A stretch of DNA of 25,000 nucleotides from Owenia fusiformis. Lineage: Eukaryota; Annelida; Polychaeta; Sabellida; Oweniidae. A program made the position numbers and the translations under genes. The stretch lies in NCBI GenBank assembly GCA_903813345.2, contig CAIIXF020000261.1:1-25000 (forward strand), in the 5' to 3' direction. The number at the start of each line of letters is the position of its first letter. The first letter of the stretch is position 1. The notes below the pieces were generated by a model. It was not told the origin of the DNA. It ran no database searches and saw nothing but the letters and a program-made list of their open reading frames with translations. Shown here one piece after another: positions 1 through 10,800 of the stretch.

Positions 1-1088
1 CACGCTTAATGGAATACTTGGAATTAAGTTATTCTATGGGTTAAACTGTTAAATGAGGGTAGGGTAGTGTGTATGGGTAAAAAATTCCAGAGTCGAAATG
101 GCATATATTTCGTGTAAATGTAAGATTTTGCGGCCCTTTTTTATGATTTTTTATGACATAATGTAATATTTAACATTAAAAGGCATTAACATGCAAAATG
201 TAACCACCTGCCATTTGTTACAGACAATAATACACGAACAAGGGCATAGCCAATTAAGCAAAATTTTATAATTTGTATTGCAAAATTGGGTGCTATATTG
301 TGATCAGTTTGCTGGGTGGATGCATGGACATCCCAATTAATTTTGTCTACACATTTCCAGATGAACAATTTGGGATTTTAAAACTGTCAGGGATGTCTCT
401 TTGTATGGAAATTCAGTACTAGTATTTTCCAGAAACTGGAATTTATTTCACTTTTCTAGTAAATTACAGGCCACCCTGCTATTGACTCAACTTGAAATTC
501 ACTGTATGAACAAGTGTAAATGTGGTTTGAACAGTGTCAAATATATTATTCTAGCAAACACCCATAAATAATTCTTTTAAAAGTTCAATAAAATCAAGTC
601 TGCTAATGATGCAAAATAAATTATAACAATCATCATTTTAAGGAACTAGACAAAAATGAATGAGACCAGGCATATATTGATCAGGTTAATGGGATTTCCA
701 AATTTATATCATTAAATCATGATTTTGTACACCCCAAATAATAATAAAAATAACAACTCCTGTATATACAGCTTCAACAAACATGACTTTATTAATCACA
801 AATTGCAATTATATTTTATTTTGTAGATTCTGATCATCACTCTATCAATATTTAGTACTACTAGGGTATCAGTCATTATTTATTTGTTGTATTTTTAAAA
901 CATGATACTATTCATGAAAGCCAGATTCTTATTATGAACTTTAATAATTGGAAAAAATATTTACATACTTTTACATATTTACATACATTTAACCATTGAT
1001 GTTGAAAGAAATGGTCCTCTTAACAAAATCATGTACTTAGTACTATATAGAATGTATTTCAGAACTGTCCTCATGAGTATCAATATAT
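1..1088. other. AT-rich region without recognisable gene
   Basis: No exon-like reading frame with splice sites was found here. The only ORF, at 186-368 on the minus strand, lacks any recognisable domain. The region lies beyond the 3' end of the minus-strand BEN-like gene, so part of it could be its 3' UTR or downstream flank. A short word near 285-311 recurs in inverted orientation near 4793-4819. Confidence 0.6.
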
Positions 1089-1141
1089 GTGTCATTCATT
1101 AAAATGTCATTAATGGACACTTGTTCTGCAGCTCAACCAGT

Positions 1142-1456
1142 CTCACTGTATAAATCACTGAATATCTCACTGCATAAATCACTGAATATCTCACTGTATA
1201 AATCACTGAATATCTCACTGTATAAATCACTGAACATCTCAATGCATAAATCACTGAATATCTCACTGTATAAATCACTGAATATCTCACTGCATAAATC
1301 ACTGAATATCTCACTGTATAAATCACTGAATATCTCACTGCATAAATCACTGAATATCTCACTGTATAAATCACTGAATATCTCACTGTATAAATCACTG
1401 AATATCTCACTGCATAAATCACTGAATATCTCACTGCATAAATCACTGATCACTGC
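1142..1456. repeat. 24-bp minisatellite, 13 units
   Basis: Thirteen head-to-tail copies of a 24-bp unit (consensus CACTGTATAAATCACTGAAT followed by ATCT), with very few changes. Position 6 of the unit is either T or C. In order from 1142 the units read T C T T C T C T C T T C C, and the fifth unit begins CAATG. Because 24 is a multiple of three, several frames on both strands stay open; these are shadows of the repeat and not genes. It sits about 170 bp beyond the stop codon of the minus-strand gene. Confidence 0.95.
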
Positions 1457-1624
1457 ATAAAGTATACAGCTAGGATGGAACTGATTTCCTTCAACTTATG
1501 GTGTAACCTTATTTCAGGACCAAATGATCAATTCAGATTTCAACTTCAAGATTTCTAGGTAACGTCTCCAACGACCCAGTCACCGACAGACTAAGGGGTA
1601 TACAGTATCCTGACTCATTCTTTC
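1457..1624 (-). other. probable start of 3' UTR of the BEN-like gene
   Basis: This stretch lies directly downstream of the minus-strand stop codon at 1625-1627. No AATAAA on the minus strand was seen before the minisatellite, so the polyadenylation site is not located. A transcript ending further away would include the 24-bp minisatellite. Confidence 0.35.
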
Positions 1625-1839
1625 TTAACACTGAAACCATGACAGCTTGTCAAGTCTCTCACTAAAGATATATCTTAATTGTCTGTTGATAACTTTTTTG
1701 ATGTTATCCCGAGCCGATGATTCACCATACTGTTTCTTCACTGCATCAGAGATGGCCGCAACCTTGATGGGGTTTAGTTTGCCCTTGGGTTTATTTCCAT
1801 TTGGTACTTTTCCATTGAGATTACGATTTCTACACTCTC
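1625..1839 (-). CDS. terminal coding segment: C-terminal half of BEN-like domain
   Basis: The minus strand reads in phase 1 after a CCCTAG acceptor at 1840-1845, starting ECRNRNLNGK and ending SWFQC before a TAA at 1625-1627. The segment KGKLNPIKVAAISDAV, followed by a second helix ending INRQLRYIF, matches the BEN pattern: a Gly-rich turn, then L-D/N-P-x-K-V-x-A-I and a downstream I-N-x-x-x-R helix. The 5' edge lies 12 bp from the end of a TA-flanked transposon, so the visible splice acceptor has almost no non-transposon pyrimidine tract. The coding character is clear, since a 71-codon open frame continues the gene's phase. The BEN call rests on pattern recognition without a profile search. 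Confidence 0.7.
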
Positions 1840-4800
1840 CTAGGGTAAATAGTAGCCTGGCCAGAACAAGTCATGCCTCTCTATTTTCTCAATAACTTTC
1901 TCAATTTTGAATATTTCTTCATGAAATTTCCACAGAATAAACTTTAAAGAATTCCTAACATACAAATTTTATTATATGGTAAATGCCTCATTAATTTCAT
2001 TGTTACAACCTTTTAAAAAATAATGTCATATTCTGTTGATGGGTCATTTTTGCCGCCATTTTGTCTAAAAAGATACGAAAATTCTAAATTACGTTTTGTC
2101 CTAATGTGGTCTACAAATTTGATTGCAGTCTTTGATAAGGGATCATTTATCTTTTTTAGTGTTCTAAATCCACCATACTATTTCAAGACCTCATGATCTC
2201 AAGCCTCTATTACTGCTTGTCCCATAAAAGGCATTACTACTCGCCTATTGTCATACTTGATGGAGATAAAAGATGCTTTCAAATGGCGACAAAAATGACC
2301 CATCAACAGAATATGACATTATCTTTTAAAAGGTTGTAACAATAAAATTCATGAGGCATTCACCATATAAAAAAAATTGTATGTTAGGAATTCTTTAAAG
2401 TTTATTCTGTGAAAATTTCATGAAAAAATATCCAAAATTGAGAAAGTTATAGAGAGGCATGACTTGTTCTGACCAGGCTACTATGTTATTGAAGAGGTAT
2501 CTTACACCATCCCGCACTTGTTCAGTGAGTGGGAATTGAACCCTGCAATTGGCAATTAAAGAAGGTGGGATTTTATAGTCCTTTGTGGTTGGTTGAGGTT
2601 CAGAAGTATTTTCTATGATGTGGTTCAAATGTTCTATTGTGATCTGTCCATTGTTGGTCATAAGCTGATGTGGTGTACATTTCCAAATGTCTGCATTTTC
2701 GAAAATAGGTACTGAGGACTTGGGATGAGATTGTGGAGGTGTAGTAGATGAAGTAGATCTAGGCGGTGTTTGTGTTCTTGTCGGTGATCTGAGCGTTGTT
2801 GAGATGGCTGGTGTTGGAGATGTAAACGATGTTGTAGATCTGGGAGGTGGTATCCTTGTTTGGGTCCTAGGTGGCATCTGTGCCTTTGGTTGCAGAACTG
2901 ATTGGACTTGCTGTTTCATAGTTGGCTGAATCAAACCTATCAATAAGTCAAGCTTCTTGTGCATCAAGTTGAGAGATGAAATTACTTCCGGTAAAGTTGC
3001 AGTGGGTGGCAATATAGAAGGGTCCTCTGAAAGCAAAAAAAATATATTGAATGTAAAATCAATGAAATTTTATCTTATACATGGGGATAAAGCAGAATCA
3101 ATGATACCATGAGCTTGCTCAGTGGTATAATGGCTGTCATGGGGCTTAATGTATTAGCAAGCTGGGGAGTTTTTTCAGCTCAACTTGAATTCTCAGAATG
3201 CCTATGGATCATCATATCTGCTTCAACCCTGTGTTATACATCAATTACATATTTAGAAATTGGACAATGAGATTTTAAAACTATGTTAGAAAATGATAAT
3301 CAGTTGCCATGGTTAGAGACACATCCATTGATATGGTGACACACTGCTATTGGTAACAGAACAGACACATTATACAATGGTTGAATGCTATTATCAAGAA
3401 ATATATTGCTGGGTCAATTGTACACATTGCTTGCAATTTTGTCACTCCCTATAGATCCGTTTTGCATTTAATAACCCAATAATGTTCAGATGTTATTTGA
3501 ACTTATTTCCACATTTAAATAACCTTTATTACATGTGCACCCCTCCCTTCCTTGAACGATATTTGTACCTGTTATTGCCACTCTACTTTGTGTCTCCATT
3601 TCAAGGTCACTGGATAAATCAACATGCTCTTGACTGCTACCCATAATAAGTCCTGCTATAATGCAAAACAAAAAAACAAAATTAAAAATACATTTTAATA
3701 AGAACAAGGGAGAAAAACAAGATGGCTGCCATTTGATGTTAGAAATGTCACAAAAAAATACTCCACTTTTAGTTTTCACACGGAGTAGTTTTATGGTTTG
3801 GATTTTTGACAGATCATTTTAACTGTTCATCATCTGGCTATGTTTAAAGATTAAGATCACCCAGCTCATTTCAGTAACTATACAGTAAAACCTGTCTTAG
3901 TGAACACCTCTCTCTAGTGAACACCTGTCCCAAGTAGACACCCTTCCTCTAATCCATTGACTGCTGTGAACACCTACCAATGGTGAATGTTTTTTCTCGG
4001 CAAAAATGTTCACTATACACAAGTTTTACTGTACTTAAACCCTTTGATGGTTAAAAACTTTCTGAATTTTCTTAAAATTGAACGAGGCATGTTTTAGTGT
4101 GATTGTGACTCTTAACCCCTTAGAAGGAAATGAGCTGGTTAAAGGATGAGTCCAGGAATGAGTCCGGATATCAACTTAGAAAATATTGAAAATTATAATG
4201 TCTGGAAAACCGACCCAATCACACTATATTATTAAACCTCAACATCTTATCCTTCTTCTGAGAGCACAAAAACATCAAATATGTTTCAAAATATGTTTTT
4301 CTTTATAATTCTTCATGAATTTAAGTTATTTCTACTTTGTATTTCATTCATGTTGCCATTGGTGTTTTTTCTACGTTAACGTATATTTATAGGCTTGGGC
4401 TTACTATTTGTTAGGTGAAAAAAGTCCTGGATCTCTGTTCTAGACTTTACTCAAATGGAAACCAATTCTTGATTTCTCCAATGCCTAAATATTATTGATC
4501 AAGTTTTTCACCTAACAACCCCTGACTCTTTTAGCCAGATGTATGTATATTTACCTTCACTATCCGTATCACTTTCATCACCATGGATGTCACTTTCATC
4601 ACCATGGAACACATCTGTAGTCTTCTCAGTCTTCCTAGCCTTCGGTACATCAATAGTTGGCAGATCTAAGAAATACAAAAATTAACATAAGAAAAACGTT
4701 CTTGATTTTGCTGTTATAATGGGCAGATTGGGGGGATCTCAGTTTTACCCAAATTAAATACCCTATAAATCTGCAGGGCCACCCATCTGCCTGGCAAACT

Positions 4801-7800
4801 GATCACAATATAGCACCCAAGAGTGCGATAAAAATGCAATAAAAAAATCACAGATATATATACAGGTTGGTCCAAAAAAATTTGAACATTTGATAATTGA
4901 ACGCAAAACCTTTATTTTTCTTCTAAAATGCACCAAATTTTAACTGAGCTTAGTTCAGTCACTTATTTATCTGATGTAAAGTTTATGGGTGCAAACAACA
5001 AAGTTAATGCATTAAACTAGGCAATGTTTGATATGACCCCTCAACTCCTGAATTACAAGTTGAAGCCTGGGACTCAGTTTTGAAATGATTCATTCACCTT
5101 GCTGTTCGTTTGATTTTTGTCCAAGCCATCTTGATTAAAAAATTCAGCTTGAACAAACTACTTATATGTTTGCCTTGGAAGATCAAATATGTGAACACAC
5201 TCAACATCTGTTTTGACTGGTAAATGAGCCCCCCTCCCACTTTCTTGTTCTAATATGGATAATATTCATTGAATATATCAATATATGTATATCAATATCA
5301 TATAGGAGTTTCCCAGAACACAAATGATATATTATATGTGCTTAGAGGTGGTCTTGAATAAAGCCGTGTAAATAACTGGTCAGTTTCCCCTTCACTGAAA
5401 AGTGAAAACAATGATTTTGTCACTTTAGTAGCTGCATGGGTTATGCAATCACTCACCTCTTACATGTTCTTTCTTTCCAACTCTTTAATACAAATAATGA
5501 TTTGGGGTATTCTTAAGTTAACAATGACACAATAGTTTTCTAGTAAACCATAGATGTTAATACCTCTTTTCAACTAAATATGATTTTATAAAATGTGTAT
5601 AGCAATCAACATATTCATTAAAGCGTTGAAATTTTGAAAAAGTAGCGGCGAAATTGACAAGTGTATATTTAAGAAAAGGGGGTCATATCAAACATTGACT
5701 AGTTTAATGCATTAACTTTGTGATTTGCTCCTATAAACTTAATATCAGAGAGATAAGTGACTGAACTATGCTCAGTAAAATGTTGGAACATTTTGGACGA
5801 AAAATAAAGGCTTTGTGTTCAATTAACAAATGTTCCAATTTGTTTTGGACCACCCTGTAGTTTATTATTTATGGAAATGTTTTCACGCTGAACCTGTTTA
5901 ACAGAAACAGGATATTGAAATTAAAACACTTTTAGCCCACTACCTAAATGTTATCAGGTCTTATTATTCATATTCATTTCTAAATTCCATGCAATTACCT
6001 GTGTCAATCTCTTCTTGGAGAACACAACTAGCCTGTACTGCTGCCACTGTAAAAGAGCATACATAGATACTTTATGAGATCTCAAAAGTATTTTTAATTC
6101 CAAGACAGCCATTAACATCCTAGATATGAATCAGAAAGTCACATGTATTTTCTCTAAAATATCACTGATTTTAGTATAACTTGACCGAAAGTACTGATCA
6201 AACCATAATAAAGATCTAAGCCAGAATAACTAGATAGGCAGAATTTAATAAAGTTTAGTTTGTTTTAAGACTCCAGGCAAAAATAATTGAATCAGACTTT
6301 GGCAGGATATACAAGACTAGATTTTATATACTGAAGAAAATAAGATACTGGATTTCATCTGAGACTAATAATTCACTGCATATTTCATCTAGATTCTATA
6401 AAATAAAACTACAGATTTCATCTCAAATCTAGAAAACTTACCACAAATATATTGTGAGGCCCTTTAAGTTTCTCCGGTCTCTCACATACATCCAGTGCTT
6501 CAAACAAGCAGTCTATCTTCTCCTCCGATATGAAACTAATTTGGGAATGCCACATCAAATCACGTCCTACAATACAAATTTTAAGTGTGATAAAACATTT
6601 AAACCAATGTATATGTTGTGAGGGGCTTCTTGGAATCTTTTATTAAAAAAAGACACCCAATATTTGAGTCATTAGTGAGGTTAAGCTGGCACTGTTTTTC
6701 GCAACCTAAAAGGGAACGTAAGTTATTTAAGCGATGCATTTGTATGGGTGATTGGCCATACATTTAGGTTTGCGTTTCGATTTTATGCGCAAGCTTAACC
6801 TCACTATTGCCTGGACACACGAACGGATGAACAAACGAACTGACTGATGGCTTTTCTACATCCCCATAGAACTTTGTTCGGTGGGATAAGAAATAGATTG
6901 GTTTCTCAAAATTTGGGAAATTAAACGGGAGTACAGTAGTCATTTGCTGTCCTCTTTCATATCCTTAATGCTTTCAATTTATAGTTAGATTTTCAAACTT
7001 CACATGACTCCTCTAAAGATCTATAAAATGGGGCCTTCTAAAATCCTACATTACTTACTTTTTGATTTATATCGCATAAACCTCTCCTGCCGCCAACTAC
7101 TGTGTTCACCCCTGCATATCATGTTAAGCTTCTCGATATTTTCTTCCACAACTTTCCTCATGGTCATCTCATGGTCAGATTCACCTGTTAAATATAAGAA
7201 ATATGTAACTAAATACAAAAAGAACTTTCACCATACATGTATATCAAAGAAAACATGGATAGAATCACGCCCGATGATCGGACTGAATGAACAGAGAGGG
7301 ATGCAATTTCTGCAAAACTTCAACAAATCTGGAAGTTGAAGATTAATTTTTTCAAGAGATAGTTAATGATTGAATTGCAACTAATGTGAAGATGGGACAA
7401 GATTTAAGGATGGAAAATCAAAAATAGTCACCTTAACATTTTCTCAGAAAGCCCAAAAACTAATCAGTTCAAAATCCCCGAATATTTGAAATTGACCTTA
7501 ATATTTACCCAGAATTGATAGAACTGCCAAAACTACTACATACATTTGAAGTCAGTTTAAACAGTACTTGAGATTATAACAATATGTCACCATGAACTTA
7601 TAATAATACAATATCTTTAAACTTACAGTCTCCTGGAACATTGGCTATTTGCCCAGTAACATTCTGTCTTCTGCAATCTATCTCTTTCGCCTCGATCCCA
7701 ACTGCTGCCTTATCCATCGCTTCCTTCGCAACTGCCTCCTCTATCGCATCCGTCTCAACTGCCTCATTCCTTATCGCCTCCGTCTCAACTGCCTCTTTCT

Positions 7801-10800
7801 CTATCGCATCCGTCTCAACTGCCTCATTCTCTATTGCCTCCGTCTCAACTGCCTCTTTCTCTATCGCCTCCGTCTCAACTGCCTCTTTCTCTATCACATC
7901 CATCTCAACTGTCTCCTCGATCGTCTCCGTCTCAACTGCCTCCTTCTCTATTGCCTCCGTCTCAACTGCCTCGGTCTCTCCTCCTCCTCCTCCTGAAAGA
8001 AGATATTTCATACTTTCATAACATAGGATCTAAGGGGATTATCACCAACCTAGAAATCAAACGGGGTAGCATGCAATCTCTGCTGGAAAATTCAAAAATG
8101 GAAGATTTATTTTGTCTAGAAAAAGTATACAATTGAATTCCTGAATGAACAGGTGCACAGTATGGTAAAATATGTTAGGTCTTGAGAGAATAATTGACTT
8201 ACTCTCTGTAAAGTCCTTGGCAATAGACAAACCAGCAGCCGCCATTGCAGTGCCATCAATGGTTCGAAACTGCTCTGTCGCATTCTTGGCAGCTAAAGCA
8301 ATAGTTAGTTCAGCTGAAATAAAAATGAATAGTTAAAATAACAAGAAAGGCGAAAATTGAACAAAGTTGAATTCAAAATTCCAGATTCAAGATCAATTTT
8401 CATAATACCCTTATGTATCTGATAGTTTAACAAACGAAAATACATATCTTCTCAATATAATTTTAATATAAACACTGGTCAAGCAGAGCACTTTTGTTCC
8501 TATAAAATCTTAACCAAAACCATTTACTGGTATTTGAGAATGTCAAAGATTAGGTTTTTTAGGAAAAATGGACACCATTTTAAAATGTCTTCTTTAGCAG
8601 AGCTCTTTTGTCTATATCCCTCACAAACTTCGTTCGGTGGTTAACAAATGTGGTTTAAACTTTTGCAACTTACATGTATCAACCTGCTGCAACATCTGCT
8701 GGAGCAGCTCAGTATTCATATCACTTATTCCAGGTGCAGGGGGGGTTGGTTGGATGTTGTTGATATCCACTTTCTCCAAATTGCTTTCTCCAACAATGGT
8801 AAATGTGTCCTAAAAAAGTTTGATATTTTGCTTAAACAACTTTCTCAATTGATTTTTATGTTTTACTACTATTGTTTCAAATTTATCTTTAACTGTCAAA
8901 TTTGGTTTGCTATTTTGCTTTAACTCTACCAGTTTCTCAATTCAATTATTTATATTTGATATTATTATTTATTAATAATTGAACATGAAGAATCAAAAAT
9001 AAAGTTAAATGAGCAGTTAGAGGTTTAGAAATATTCTCTTTGGGTGTAATTTAATAAGTTATTAGATAACAACATGGGCTTTCAATAGAATTGAAAGCCC
9101 ATGGTAACAACAAGAAAAGAATATGTAGCAATCTGATCGAACAGCCATGACTGCTATTTTTGAAAATGACCAACAATTACTAAATCTTATATTACTCAAT
9201 TCTGAATATGAGGTTTCTATGCTACTCTCAGTCTGTGTTAGTAATATGAAAATGTTTGAATACCTTTTGAGAAACTGCTTTCTTCATTTTCTCCACATCC
9301 TTCTGTACTGCTCCAGATTTCCTTTTCTTCTCATTCTTCTTCTTTTTCTCAACACCATCTGAAAGAACATAATATATGTTTGAGCGAATTTTTAGGCTAG
9401 TGTCATGAGAATAAAGGAAAACTGGCTGGTTTTAGTAGCTATTCACTTATTAATTAGTATAGTAATTGTCATATTATTGATTTATATGTAAATGCTCCAT
9501 ACAGGTGAGAGTATCCCCGGGAGTAGTTGATGTACTGTGAAATGATTTCGTACAGTGTAATTGATACATTGTAACATTAGATGACGTCATGAATAAATAA
9601 TTAGTTTAGAACTCAAATATTGTTATGTAAAGTTGACATGGTGTCTAGATGTGTTTGTAAATTGGATTTACTACGATACTAGGAGTATTTGTCTCTTAAC
9701 AACAGTGATGGCCTTTCGGTTAGAGCCTCCGCAAGCGTTTGATGTTACGCAACCCAGAGAATGGAGACACTGGAGGTCGAGATTCGAACGTTTTCAATCA
9801 GCTGCAAATTTGAAAGTTGGATTGGAAAATGGCGTCGCTAGTGTTGATTTGATTGACGATACGCAAGTGATAAATACATTGCTTTATTGCATGGGACCGA
9901 AAGCGGAGACAATATATAAGACATTTGTGTTCACTGAAGCAGAGAACAAGAAATCGTTCACGGTTGTAATGGATAAATTTGACAGATACTTCACGGCAAA
10001 GGTGAATGTGATTGAAGAACAGAAAACATTTCATCACATGAAACAGTCGTCTGAGGAGACTGTAGATAGTTTCATACGTAAGTTATACGATCAAGCCGAC
10101 ATATGTTCTTTCGATAATACTGAACGTGAACTGTTGCACCAGTTTGTTAACGGTATGAACAATAAAGATTTATCAGAAAAGGTAAAAATTATGGACTATA
10201 GCAAATTAACATTTGCCAAGGTGATTGAAATGGCGCGGATCAGAGAGCACGTCGCACCCGTGCATCTGAAGTCGAAAACCCCGCAGAATCTGGATGACGT
10301 CACCAGGTCTAGGAGGTCGAAAAGGTCAACAACACAGTCCAAGGGACAATCACAATCAGCTGCATTCAAGTGTAAGAAGTGTGCGTTAACACACAAGCCT
10401 AGGGAGTGTGGTGCATATGGTAAAACATGTTTACAGTGTGGTGGCATGAACCACTACAAACGTTGTTGCAACAAACACAACCAAAAGTCAATGGATAAGC
10501 GCAAAAACATTCATGAAATACTTGATTGTGATAGTGATCAACATGAAGATGACGATTATTACCAGGCATTCATTGGCGAGATTGTCTGTGACGATATGTA
10601 TCCGGTTGGTGATATTCCTAAGCCGAGATTCCAGCATGATGATGAGCCTACACAAGATTTTCGTGTTGACGAGGTCGGTGTGATTGACATCAACAACAAG
10701 GAACCACCATGGGTGAGTGAACTCAGGGTAAATGGTAAACCAATCATGTTCAAACTGGACACAGGTGCCGATGTTACTGTTATGCCCCAATGTGTGTTTG

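Noticed and set aside
1142-1456. Possible CRISPR array
   Set aside because: Units are head-to-tail with no unique spacers, and the window is eukaryotic.
1089-1460. Overlapping ORFs on both strands with SLNISLHK-like or SVIYTVRY-like repeats
   Set aside because: They arise because the 24-bp minisatellite is a multiple of three; no splice or start context supports coding.
1647-1895. Plus-strand ORF over the terminal BEN segment
   Set aside because: Antisense shadow of the minus-strand exon at 1625-1839, running on into the transposon arm.
2395-2507. Readthrough of the minus-strand ORF to 2395
   Set aside because: The part below 2481 lies inside the transposon's inverted arm, so those residues are not ancestral host coding.
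7641-8136. Plus-strand ORFs rich in Ser, Thr and Leu
   Set aside because: Antisense shadows of the Glu-rich coding repeat on the minus strand, which has matching splice phases.
8648-8923. Plus-strand 91-codon ORF
   Set aside because: Antisense to the coding exon at 8674-8809, with no recognisable features.
9633-9707. Upstream ATG of the long plus-strand ORF
   Set aside because: It starts inside the LTR and crosses the primer binding site; the ATG at 9708 has better context and begins a Gag-like sequence.
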